A stretch of 64,000 nucleotides of DNA from Fonsecaea monophora (lineage: Eukaryota; Ascomycota; Eurotiomycetes; Chaetothyriales; Herpotrichiellaceae). Positions 23,757 through 33,365 of the stretch are shown here, piece by piece. Positions within the stretch are counted from its first letter, which is position 1. Each line of letters begins with the position of its first letter. The notes below the pieces were generated by a model, which searched no databases, was not told where the DNA came from, and worked only from the letters and a program-made list of their open reading frames with translations. The stretch lies in the NCBI RefSeq assembly GCF_001642475.1, contig NW_019174028.1:53272-117271 (forward strand). Reading direction: 5' to 3'. Both the position numbers and the translations under genes were made by a program.

Positions 23757-25084
23757 TCACACATCTTTGAACAGGCTCTCCAGCTCTCTCGCCACCGCAT
23801 CGCCGACTTCGACGGTCGTGTTTTCTCCGCCAATGTCCTTGGTGACGATGCCCTTCTCGATGACAATCTTCACGGCCTGCTCCACGAGTAGGCTCTCCCG
23901 GGGCATGTTCAGACTGTACAACAACATCATTGCGACGCTCAGGATGGCGGCGACGGGGTTGATGACACCCTTTCCGGCGATGTCCGGCGCGGAGCCGTGG
24001 ATGGGCTCGTAGATGCCGTTGCACAGTCCCTTGCCGTCTGGAATGCCGCTGAGACTGGCGCTGGGGAGCAGGCCCAGGCTGCCGGGGATGACGGAGGCTT
24101 CGTCGGAGATGATGTCGCCGAACAAGTTCGACGTGACGATGACGCCGTTCAGGGCGCGGGGGTTCTTCACCATGATCATGGCGGCCGAGTCGATCAGTTG
24201 GTGTTCGAATTCGAGCTGCGGGAACTCCTTCTCCATTGTCTCTGTAAAAACCCGGCGCCACAGGCGAGATGTGGCCAGAACGTTGGCCTTGTCGAGACTC
24301 CAGACCTTGGACGGAGGGTTCTTCGCCAGGGCGAGGTAGGCTCCCAGTCGCGTGATGCGCTCGATCTCCTTTCTCGAGTACGGTTCGCGGTCCTCGGCCC
24401 ACTCGTTCTCGCCGTCCTCGGGTTTCCCTTCGACGCGCTCGCCGAAGTAGATACCGCCGGTCAACTCGCGGACGATCATGAAGTCGGTTCCCTGGCAGAC
24501 CTCTTCCTTGAGCGGGGAGCGCGAGGCGAGGCTGGGAGAGGCGAAGAAGCAAGGTCGTAGATTGCCAAAGGTGCCCATCTCCTTGCGGAGTTTGAGGAGA
24601 CCCTGCTCTGGGCGGACCTTGCCCACGCCATACTTGGGACCGCCGATTGCGCCGAGCAGGACAGCGTGGGCGGATTTGGCAGCATTCAGGGCCTCGTCCG
24701 TCAAGGGTGTACCGTGGGCATCAATCGAGCACTGCGGAACAGTACCAGGTCAGAAATATGGGCGGGTTTTCGTACCCCGGAAGGGACTGCACACTCACCC
24801 CTCCCAGCAGATGGTCTTGGAAGTTGAACTGGACATCCTTGGAACACTTCTCTACCACCTTGAGGACCTGTTGCGCACCCATTCCATCAGTCACTGTTTG
24901 CCGTCATTCATTTGACCTGATTATAACGTAGGTGTTCAGGATCTCTCGGATTTTCACAGACCTTTACAGCCTCTTTGGTCACCTAGAAGCATCCGACCGT
25001 TAGCGACGCCTTCGACCTCTACAGGATACATACCTCGGGACCTGCATAGTCGCCAGCAAAGACGACAATATTGTACACTGGCAT
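23757..25084 (-). CDS. leu2: 3-isopropylmalate dehydrogenase (leucine biosynthesis)
   Basis: It oxidatively decarboxylates 3-isopropylmalate with NAD+, the third specific step of leucine synthesis. The model is complement(join(23757..24731, 24799..24867, 24962..24982, 25034..25084)), 371 residues, the usual length. Exon 1 encodes MPVYNIVVFAGDYAGPE. Exon 2 is a 21-nt microexon (VTKEAVK). Exon 3 encodes 23 residues ending LLGG. Exon 4 holds the rest. Family signatures are GAIGGPKYG, VRELTGGIYFGE, the SNLFGDIISDEA substrate/metal segment and GSAPDIAGKGVINP. Splicing is needed to join the N-terminal Rossmann-like strand to the main frame. The intron after exon 2 begins GTCTGT, a less common donor; the other introns have GTATGT and GTGAGT. 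A CCG-N4-CGG palindrome lies 136 bp upstream of the ATG. Confidence 0.95.
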
Positions 25085-25219
25085 CTTGGCTCCTTTGAGT
25101 TGTGTGTGCAGATGAAATGTGGCTAGTAATTATGAATTCAGGTGACTTTGTCCACTTTGAATTGGCATGTTGAATACATGCGAGTTTGCTGCCCTTTTGT
25201 CTGACGGGGAATGTAGGCG

Positions 25220-25229
25220 CCGATATCGG
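25220..25229. promoter_or_regulatory. CCG-N4-CGG palindrome, Leu3/LeuB-type site
   Basis: CCGATATCGG is a perfect 10-bp palindrome with inverted CCG/CGG triplets spaced by four bases, 136 bp upstream of the leu2 ATG. The Zn2Cys6 regulator Leu3 is known to bind CCG-N4-CGG sites in leucine-pathway promoters. Binding here is inferred from spacing and position. Confidence 0.6.
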
Positions 25230-25235
25230 GCCCTT

Positions 25236-25241
25236 CACGTG
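25236..25241. promoter_or_regulatory. CACGTG E-box beside the CCG-N4-CGG site
   Basis: A palindromic CACGTG, the core recognised by bHLH factors such as Cbf1, sits 6 bp from the Leu3-type palindrome. A chance occurrence is possible. Confidence 0.35.
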
Positions 25242-25676
25242 CCACACACCCGCAATTTGGACTCGAAATTTGTCTGACATTTTCATTTCTCTGCCGCAGT
25301 CCCACACAAACGGTCTGTCAATGGTCGGTCATTACTATCGACGATGTGCCGCCTAAAGAACAATATTATGTCCCTCCTCGATCCCAGACAGGTCAATGGC
25401 CGACTTTCTCAAACGGCCCACGGTCAATGCCACTTTAGGCTCCAGGCAAACTCTCCCTGCGCCGACTGGCTGGCTATCTCCAACATCTTAAGAGGTGGGA
25501 GCGAGCCCTTGATGTTACATGGAACAGACATGATCTGCATGGGAAACCTACATGGGCTGAGTGACGTGCTCAGTCAGGCAGCATCATTCTGGCCAGACAC
25601 ATATCAATACTCAAGGGCCACATCCAACCTCATACTACACAATGTGCTCACATCGAGGTAGGTTTGTCGTGTGAGA

Positions 25677-28600
25677 ATGGCTTACCTGCTATCCAACAGT
25701 TCAGATTCACTGTTCGGTCCCGCATACGAGGGTCCGTCCAGGAGCTTTGATTTTACAGTCCTCTTTGAAGACACAATTCTCACTATCCTCCCTGCGGCCC
25801 TCTTCCTTGTCTCTGCCACTGCAAGGGCAGCGTGGCTGACAAGCAAACCGAATAAGGTCAATACCTCCTTGGGCCGGTTAACCAAGCTTGTGAGAACTAC
25901 ACTACAGAGCTGGATCGGCAGAATAGCTCACCCCTCACAGGTACTCCTGTCCGCATTTGTCACAGTACAACTGACGGTGCTTCTCGCTCGAGCAACAAAT
26001 TCCGAGGTAGCAACAAAGGCTTCTGTTGCAGCAGCCGCACTTGACTTTGCAGCATCGTGCGTACTTTTTGTTCTGTCGTGCTTCGAGCACTCGCGTTCAG
26101 TAACACCTTCCACCATCATTGGGCTCTACTTGATCGTTTCGTTGCTGTTTGGTGCTGTCCAGCTGCGGACCTTCTATCTGCTCCGTGGATATGCCGCCAA
26201 AAGCATTGCTAATCTGTTGTCCCTGTCGCTGGCGATAAAACTGGGAGTCTTGGTCACTGAAGCGGTCGAGAAGCGTGGAATACTCCTGGAACCATATCGT
26301 GATCTTCCTCTGGAAGCCACTAGTGGTATCTATAACAAATCCGTGTTCTGGTGGCTAAACCCTCTTCTAAGGCTGGGGTTTAGCAAGACTCTGAGAGTTG
26401 ACGACCTGTATAACCTGGATGACAAGCTGACGTCTGTAAATGTCGCTGCACGTTTCAGACGAGCATGGGAAGATACCAAAGGACATCACCGGTTCACCCT
26501 CTGCTTCGTGTCGGCCTATGTTCTGAGATGGCAACTTTTGGTCTCGGCTTGTCCTCGCCTCTTCCTCATAGGTGCCAAATTTGCGCAGCCATTCCTGGTT
26601 CAGCAAACGATTCAGTATGTTTCCAACCGCAACACTCAGACGGCCGCTGTCGGGTGGGGACTGACAGGAGCATACTTCCTGGTCTATCTCGCTCAAGCTA
26701 TTCTGGAGGCCATGTCTCGTCATCTTCTTAATCGTTGTGTTACCCAAGTTCGTGGCGGGCTGGTTTCTCTGCTCTACCAAAAATCACTTGAGCTCAGCAT
26801 CGTCACAGTCGACCCGTCAGCGTCTTTGACCTTGATGTCATCCGATATACAGAGGATTGTTGATCCACTCGTGTTTGTGCATACCACCTGGGCCAGCATT
26901 GTCGAAGTTTCAATCGCCATATATCTGCTGTATCAGCGCCTGGGCAGTGCGTGCTATGCTCCAGCGATTGTTTATGTCCTCTCGATGCTGGGGACCGCCT
27001 GGGTGGTCAAAGTCATTGGTCGGTATCAAAAGCGATGGCTGAACGCAGTCCAGACTCGTGTTTCGTTCACGTCGGCTTTGCTACATTCTATAAGGAACGT
27101 CAAACTCCTCGGCATGTCATCGATCATCAGGGATCGCACTCAAGGACTTCGACAGTGGGAGATCAGCGAATGCAAAAAGTATCGTATCATCAACAATTAT
27201 CAAGTTCTCATCCAAAATGGACATATCGTTTTCGCACCCTTTGCAACTTTCCTGGTCTACTACATCAGGTCTCGCAACACCGGAGAAGCCCTCGATATAG
27301 CGACCGCGTTCAGCATCTTAACCATATTCCGCTTGATTGAAAGCCCCATGCAGAATCTGTTGTACAGCTGTCCTCAATTAGCAAGTTCGCTTTCATGCTT
27401 CGAACGGATACAGCAATATTTACTCTCTAACTCTCGCCACGATAATCGGCTTTCATTGTTGAACCACGATAATTCGGACGGGCACTGGGCCGGGTCTACT
27501 GTGGGCACTGAGGCTTTCGAGATGAGCCGGTTGCGAAGTGCTGGCAGTAGCACTGTAGAAGAGGCTTTAGTTCTCAAAGATTGTTCTTTTGGTTGGACTG
27601 AGCATGGTCCGCCTGTTGTGCAGGATATCGATCTATCCGTCCATGCCGGCAGCGTCACCATGATCGTTGGCCCCGTGGGTTGTGGAAAATCCACTTTGGT
27701 CAAGGGTATTTTGAGCGAAACCCCGGTATCTCATGGGTTTGTTTATGTTCAGAATCAGTCTGTCGCCTTTGCTGATCAGGAGCCTTGGATCCAGAATGGC
27801 ACGATCAGGGACACCATTCGCGGCCCGGATTCAAGGAATATCCCATACGAAGGTGACTCCTGGTACCACGAGGTCATCGATTGCTGTGGACTAGGGGAGG
27901 ATATCTCCGTCCTTGCAAAGGGTGACCAAACATTGATCGGTTCCAAAGGTATTTCCCTGAGCGGTGGACAAAAACAGCGACTTGCTCTCGCTAGAGCTGT
28001 CTATTCCAGGGCATCCATCCTTGTGCTTGACGACGTCTTCTCAGGCCTCGACAACGACACGGAGGAATTGATATTCAAGAAACTCTTCAGTCGTTCCGGA
28101 CCGCTGAGACGGCAGAACACCACGGTTATTTTGGTTACACACGCTGTGCATCGTCTTCCACATGCAGATTGCATTGTGAGTCTCGATGTGAATGGTCGAA
28201 TCTGCGAACAGGGCAGCTATCCCCACCTGGTAAGTCAACGTGGCTACGTCCATAGCCTTGACGTTCAATCGAGAAAGGAGCATCGACGTCCCACGCAAGA
28301 AGAAGTCGAGTCCTCCCCCGAGGTTGGAACATTCCTTAAAGTGTCCACGGGATCGCAAACTGTCGAAGAGGAGAATGAAAATGCTCAAGATCTCATGCGA
28401 AGGACCGGAGAGTGGTCCTCATACAAGCATTGGTTTCGTGCCTGCGGCTATCTTTCGAGCTTGCTCTCTCTTGTCTGGGCATTTCTCTTCGTCATTGCCA
28501 GCCAGGCACCAGGCGTGTTGGTCAAAGCATTCCCGGGCGACACTCCTTCGCAAGCGACCATATTCATCATCATCTTCGGCATAGCATGCATCATTGCCGC

Positions 28601-30164
28601 AATAGCCATCGTGCTCCTGGTGATTCAAATCCTTCTCAACATGCAACCGAAAAGCTCTAGCAACCTCCACCTGAGCCTTCTGGAAGCAGTCCTGAACGCG
28701 CCGTTATCCTTCTTCACACGCACCGACATTGGATCTGCCACGAGCCGATTTGGCCAGGACATGGCACTTGTCGACTCCGAGCTGCCATTCTCATATGCCG
28801 ACTTCGTGCTCTCTTTCGTATCCTGTGTTGCCGGGCTTGGACTGATGGCTGCCTCTGGCACGGGATATTTTGCTGCCACTATTCCCTTCGTCCTCGCGGC
28901 CATGTATGGAATCCAAAAATACTATCTGCGAACGAGCCGCCAAATGCGGCTTTTGGACCTGGAGGAGAAGGCCCCGCTGTATACCCTGTTTGGCGAGACG
29001 GCCGCCGGACTGGCCAGCGTTCGTGCTTTTGGCTGGGCAGATAAGTTCGCCGAGCGAAATCTGGAGCTCCTGGATCGAAGCCAACGGCCATTCTATTTAA
29101 TGTACTGTATCCAACAGTGGCTCGGGGTCGTCTTGGATCTCTTGGTGACGGGGCTTGTGACAATACTGATGGTGATTATTGTGGCGAAGAGGGAATCCAT
29201 CGGGCCGGGCCTCGTGGGACTGGGTCTATTGAGCACGGTCAATCTGAGCAGCAACTTGACAAACTTGGTCCGGTGTTGGACCATGTTGGAGACTAGCATC
29301 GGTGCCATCAGCCGCCTGAGGGATTTTGTCACGAATATCGAATCCGAGCACAAGGCGTGGGAAGTCGAGCAGGTGCCGACCCAATGGCCAGAGCACGGAC
29401 AATTGAACTTCACGGGGTTTGGAGCCAGCTACTCGGAGGACTCTATGCTGGTTCTGAAAGACATCAATTTGGAAGTGCGACGTGGTGAGAAGTTGGGCAT
29501 CTGTGGGCGGTCGGGAAGTGGCAAGAGTTCAATGCTGGCCAGTCTCTTCCACCTGCTCGAGTTTCGCAGTGGACAGATCCAGATCGACGGGGTCGACATC
29601 TCTCGTGTTCCGCGCGAGACACTCCGCGCGAAGCTCAACGTGATTCCACAGGAACCGTGGTGGGTGACGACCGAGTCTGTGCGGTTCAACATGGACCCGT
29701 GGACGGCTGCAAATGCACCAGAACCCGGAAATCCCTCCAGCCGTCGTGACTGCGACCGCGACCGCGACGCAATCTTCATCGCGACACTAACACAATGCCA
29801 AATCTGGTCCGTCATCCAAGAAAAAGGCGGCCTCGACGCGACCATGACGCCCGACTTTCTCAGCCACGGCCAGCGCCAGCTCTTCTGCCTCGCCCGCGCC
29901 ATGGTGCGGCAGAGCAAAGTTGTCGTGCTGGACGAGGTCAGCGCAAACGTCGACGTCAAGACCGACTGGCTCATGCAGCGCATCATCCGCGAGAGGTTCC
30001 GCGACTGCACCGTCATCGCCGTGGCGCATCGGCTGAACACCATCGAGGACTCGGACCGGGTCGCCGTCCTGAGCCAGGGCAGGGTGGTCGAAGTGGGCGA
30101 GCCGAGAGCCTTGCTCGGAGCCGAGAAGAGTTGGTTCAAGGATCTATACGAGTTGCGAGAATGA
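25677..30164 (+). CDS. ABCC-family full ABC transporter (MRP-type)
   Basis: A membrane exporter of the multidrug-resistance-protein type, single-exon, 1495 residues. The start is ATG 25677 (MAYLLSN). Order: an N-terminal TMD0 with several hydrophobic helices (about 30-190), TMD1 (about 270-560), NBD1 with P-loop GPVGCGKST (about 665), LSGGQKQR signature and LVLDDVFSGLD, then TMD2 (about 930-1210) and NBD2 with P-loop GRSGSGKSS (about 1277) and LDEVSANVD. NBD1 carries Asp in place of the catalytic Glu after Walker B, the usual ABCC asymmetry. The NBD2 signature reads LSHGQRQ rather than LSGGQ. Such fungal ABCC proteins often export drugs or secondary metabolites; the substrate is unknown. It is divergent from leu2 with 592 bp between the start codons. 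Confidence 0.93.
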   Translation: MAYLLSNSSDSLFGPAYEGPSRSFDFTVLFEDTILTILPAALFLVSATARAAWLTSKPNKVNTSLGRLTKLVRTTLQSWIGRIAHPSQVLLSAFVTVQLTVLLARATNSEVATKASVAAAALDFAASCVLFVLSCFEHSRSVTPSTIIGLYLIVSLLFGAVQLRTFYLLRGYAAKSIANLLSLSLAIKLGVLVTEAVEKRGILLEPYRDLPLEATSGIYNKSVFWWLNPLLRLGFSKTLRVDDLYNLDDKLTSVNVAARFRRAWEDTKGHHRFTLCFVSAYVLRWQLLVSACPRLFLIGAKFAQPFLVQQTIQYVSNRNTQTAAVGWGLTGAYFLVYLAQAILEAMSRHLLNRCVTQVRGGLVSLLYQKSLELSIVTVDPSASLTLMSSDIQRIVDPLVFVHTTWASIVEVSIAIYLLYQRLGSACYAPAIVYVLSMLGTAWVVKVIGRYQKRWLNAVQTRVSFTSALLHSIRNVKLLGMSSIIRDRTQGLRQWEISECKKYRIINNYQVLIQNGHIVFAPFATFLVYYIRSRNTGEALDIATAFSILTIFRLIESPMQNLLYSCPQLASSLSCFERIQQYLLSNSRHDNRLSLLNHDNSDGHWAGSTVGTEAFEMSRLRSAGSSTVEEALVLKDCSFGWTEHGPPVVQDIDLSVHAGSVTMIVGPVGCGKSTLVKGILSETPVSHGFVYVQNQSVAFADQEPWIQNGTIRDTIRGPDSRNIPYEGDSWYHEVIDCCGLGEDISVLAKGDQTLIGSKGISLSGGQKQRLALARAVYSRASILVLDDVFSGLDNDTEELIFKKLFSRSGPLRRQNTTVILVTHAVHRLPHADCIVSLDVNGRICEQGSYPHLVSQRGYVHSLDVQSRKEHRRPTQEEVESSPEVGTFLKVSTGSQTVEEENENAQDLMRRTGEWSSYKHWFRACGYLSSLLSLVWAFLFVIASQAPGVLVKAFPGDTPSQATIFIIIFGIACIIAAIAIVLLVIQILLNMQPKSSSNLHLSLLEAVLNAPLSFFTRTDIGSATSRFGQDMALVDSELPFSYADFVLSFVSCVAGLGLMAASGTGYFAATIPFVLAAMYGIQKYYLRTSRQMRLLDLEEKAPLYTLFGETAAGLASVRAFGWADKFAERNLELLDRSQRPFYLMYCIQQWLGVVLDLLVTGLVTILMVIIVAKRESIGPGLVGLGLLSTVNLSSNLTNLVRCWTMLETSIGAISRLRDFVTNIESEHKAWEVEQVPTQWPEHGQLNFTGFGASYSEDSMLVLKDINLEVRRGEKLGICGRSGSGKSSMLASLFHLLEFRSGQIQIDGVDISRVPRETLRAKLNVIPQEPWWVTTESVRFNMDPWTAANAPEPGNPSSRRDCDRDRDAIFIATLTQCQIWSVIQEKGGLDATMTPDFLSHGQRQLFCLARAMVRQSKVVVLDEVSANVDVKTDWLMQRIIRERFRDCTVIAVAHRLNTIEDSDRVAVLSQGRVVEVGEPRALLGAEKSWFKDLYELRE

Positions 30165-30886
30165 GAATGAGGGGTTCATTCATCGCCCTCTTCCTCTCCC
30201 TCTTCGTCTTTCAGAGTCCTGCTGCTTGCTGGCTGGAGGAATCAAGACAACTTAACCACCCATCCATACTTGCTTTGAGGGACCGGAATAAAGTGGAAGT
30301 CGATATCTAGCCCGTCATCAAGTGAAGCTGTCGACGGTTCACTGTGGGGGGCAAAAGGGGCAGAAGAGGCAAAAAGCGAGAGTATCTACAACCTCTACGT
30401 ACAAGGCTACACGAGCACTTTATTTCCCCATAGAATTTGGCTTGACAATTGTGTGGTTCTAGAATGTGTCGACTATCAAAACTCGCCGGAATAGAAATCG
30501 CTTCTAATAGTACATGTGACCACTAGTAACCACCTAGATCTGCCACTGTGCCGCATCCCTCTCCGTTGCCTGTGTCGTTTACGCTTAGGTCTCTTCTTTA
30601 CTGTGATTAGCGGTGAAGGCCCAAGAAGCGACAAGGGCTGCTGGTCGGTGCGGGCCGATGCCAGACCATGGGGACTGGGGCAGATCTACGAGGTAGTGGC
30701 GGCCGAGACACGAGCCGAGTCGAGGAGAGACGACGGGTTGGGCGGCTGGATAAGACAGCTCGTCTAACCATTTTTCATCATGTCAACGACGCATGGATCT
30801 TGGGACGGGACAGACTTGCTGAATGTTATTCGACTCTATCCTTTGTGTCTCCCGAGCACAGCTGCAAAATAGTCAAAAACGGGCAG
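30165..30886. other. convergent intergenic tract
   Basis: It lies between the 3' ends of the ABC transporter gene and the GH16-like gene. No supported frame, RNA or repeat. Confidence 0.55.
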
Positions 30887-31858
30887 TTAGATGGTGCACA
30901 TAGTGCTTTTGCTTGGGCCTCCGGCAGCTTTGCACTTGTCCAACCAACCGGGGTCCAGTTTAGTGGTGTTGTAGTATGCAACAACGCTCCCAACAGTCAT
31001 AAATACGTCCGAAGTGCTAGGTGTTCCGCTCCACCATTGGTTCCCGTCCGCCCATAACTTGAGTTGTAGGTTGCCGCCCTCTTTTGGGACGTTGTTGGTA
31101 TTCTTGTGAACAAGCTTGCCATCAACGTAAAAAGCGACCCCAAGGTCCGGGTGGCTGTCAAAGCGATATTCGCGAAACACGTCCGTGTTGAATTGGGGTT
31201 CGTCTAATGACTTGGCCAAGGTCGCGCCTGGGACGGGAGAGCCATCTGGTGCGCTAGACGGATGTGAAGTGAAGCTAATCGTGTTGTTCACAAGCGAAGT
31301 GCCTTTTGTGACAATCTCCATGTCAATTTCTGATCGGTCGTCCTGCGCCGCAGTTAGATCCCAGCCTCAAGCGGAGAAGGAGAGCGTGAGGCTGCTAACA
31401 CGATACCAAAAGAATCCCGCACAGGCGCCACCGTTGGATCCCTCGACTTTGAAAACTGCTCGGTAGGTTCCGTAGAGCATGTCAATCTGTCGACTCTGGA
31501 TACCGGCAATGCTGACCGTCGCGTAAGCATCCAGGTCTTTCCGGCTGTAGCCACGTTGCCTCATGACAAGGTGTTTCCCCTTGATCTTGACATTTGTCCA
31601 GTCATATTTCGCGTTCAAGCGGATGGTTGGATTGTCGGCGCGCTGCTAATAATCGTAGATCATCCAATCTCGGTTGAACGTGGCAGCCTCTTGATTGTTG
31701 AGAAGCAGATCAATATCAGGATATTGGGTGAAATTGTGATAAAGCCGGTGCGTATAAACATGGTGCTGTTCTTCCAAGAGCCAGCCACAGGGACAGTTGA
31801 CACCGAGGGACTGGGCAACCTGAATAAGTATAAGACTGCAGATGAGAAAGTGATGCAT
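30887..31858 (-). pseudogene. secreted GH16-like glucanase gene interrupted by an in-frame TAG
   Basis: The reading is complement(join(30887..31342, 31400..31858)) with a 57-nt intron (GTTAGC/CAG), 304 codons plus stop. A signal peptide (MHHFLICSLILIQVAQS) is followed by CGWLLEE and a concanavalin A-like lectin/glucanase fold. The GH16 catalytic signature E-I-D-M-E occurs just after the splice (DDRSEIDMEIV), with both glutamates and the aspartate present. REYRFDSHPDLGVAFYVDGKL and NGNQWW-like segments follow. Codon 71 is TAG (31646-31648), in the middle of what reads as continuous homology (FNRDWMIYDY, stop, QRADNPT). The frame is otherwise clean on both sides. Options are a recent nonsense mutation, a sequencing error, or stop-codon readthrough. 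No splice that removes TAG keeps the conserved segment. The family call is firm, the substrate (beta-1,3/1,4-glucan or similar) is inferred. Confidence 0.75.
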
Positions 31859-32067
31859 GCTTGCAGGATGATGTCGAGCGAATTATGCTATGGGTTGTCA
31901 TGTTGAAGAATGAAGGCAAACATGCCAACACCTCCAGCGGCGTTGTTCCGACGGTCTGTTGCGCTCGTTTCCCGGAAGGCAAGGCCCGAGCCCAGTCTTT
32001 TGTCATTGATCTTCTGGCCCCGAGGAAGGCCCGAATTATAAGTCCCTTGGATGAAGGCGCGGTCGAT

Positions 32068-33365
32068 CTAGTAGGGTCTGTATCTCGTATCTGTGACCTT
32101 CTTGGGTTTCGTGCCTTTAACAGGAGTGGTAGGTAGACCGCTGCTGTATGGACGAAATGCCATAATGCGTCCGTCTTCGCCTGCCGTAAAAATTGTACCG
32201 TCCTGCGGAGGCTGTTAGCATGAGCTTGCAAAGATCAACAAGGTTAGTTGACCCACGGTCTCGTCTGCAAATATTGATCGAACAACCTCTCCACCATGGG
32301 CATTTTCGAGGACAATTCGCTGTTCCACATTGAGGCCTGTTCCTCGACCCACTCGGACCAAGTCAACACGAGAATTGCTGCCAGAAGAGTCAGGGTTGAG
32401 AGAAGACGGCAGCGGTGGAGCGAGGCTATACGCACCTATGCGAGCCACAAGCCACGACATGGTCCGTGCCGCTTTGGAGGATGTCAATCACATATTCACA
32501 GGGGATAATTGGTCTCAGATCGCCCAACTGATCCGGTGCTGGTTGATCTGTTTCCGCATCTGCGTCATCAACGGTGAGAGAGTGCAGCGCCAGATTCTGG
32601 TCCGAACTCAAAGCGTATAGATTTGTTGGTCCCAAGAAGCCTGCCTTGTGAATTGGACCATGGTTGACGGCCTGAAGCAGACTGTCCTGCTCTTCTTGAA
32701 TTTGGGTGTCAAACACGCAGACTACACCGTCATCGCCTCCGCTCAGAAGCAGATTATCCCTGGAGGGGTGGAAGCCCAATGCCGTGATTTCATCGTTGAT
32801 CTCAGCATTCTGCCATCTGACCTTCGCTTGTCTTCGATCCCTACCAGGTTGGGTCAGTTGCTGATTTGCTTGGGCAGCACGGAAACGGGATCGAATGTGA
32901 CACAGAGCCAGATGTGGACCTACCAGACGGATACGAGCGCTTCGCTGCCAAGAGCCACATCGTTCAGCCTGAGAGCCAGAGAATTGACAGGTTTGGCTTG
33001 CAGCAGATATAGTCGGTTAGCCTCAGCACCACTACGAGAGGGGGTTTGTCTGTTTGCTCACCCGACTTGAAGTGGGCAACACTGGACTGAGTTCGGACGT
33101 CAAAAATTGCCACGGTCCCATCGTCTCCAGCACAAATCAGACTTGTTCCCTGCTCGTCAACCACCAACGAAGAGAGCCTATGGGGCACCCCTTGAATCCC
33201 CACGGGGTTGGAAACCGCCAGGTTGTCCCTATCGAGGAGAAGAAGCTCATCGGCAGAAGTGATGGCAGCAAGTCCGCGTCCCGCGACGGGGGCTATTGCA
33301 AAAATGTAGACGTCTTCATGCGTGGATGGCGCACAGCTGGCGAGCGGTTGGTAGATTTGGAACAT
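32068..33365 (-). CDS. WD40-repeat protein, WDR89-like
   Basis: The model is complement(join(32068..32202, 32257..32377, 32436..32840, 32924..32996, 33062..33365)), 345 residues; all five exons join in frame. Introns are 54-83 nt with GTGAGC, GTAGGT, GTGCGT and GTGGGT donors. WD repeats are recognisable by GDDGTVAIFDVRT, GGDDGVVCVFDTQ, and the spliced DGTIFTAGEDGRIMAF near the C-terminus, so the protein is probably one beta-propeller. The arrangement resembles WDR89-type proteins, whose role is poorly known. The last exon ends in a basic tail (KGTKPKKVTDTRYRPY). The start is the first ATG of exon 1 (MFQIYQP). The gene starts 2.2 kb from the next gene upstream on its own side. Confidence 0.85.

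Noticed and set aside
25344..25661. possible extra N-terminal exon of the ABC transporter
   Set aside because: A GTAGGT...AACAG splice would keep frame (giving SSSDSLFG), but the added 100 residues look like no ABCC N-terminus, while ATG 25677 gives a typical one.
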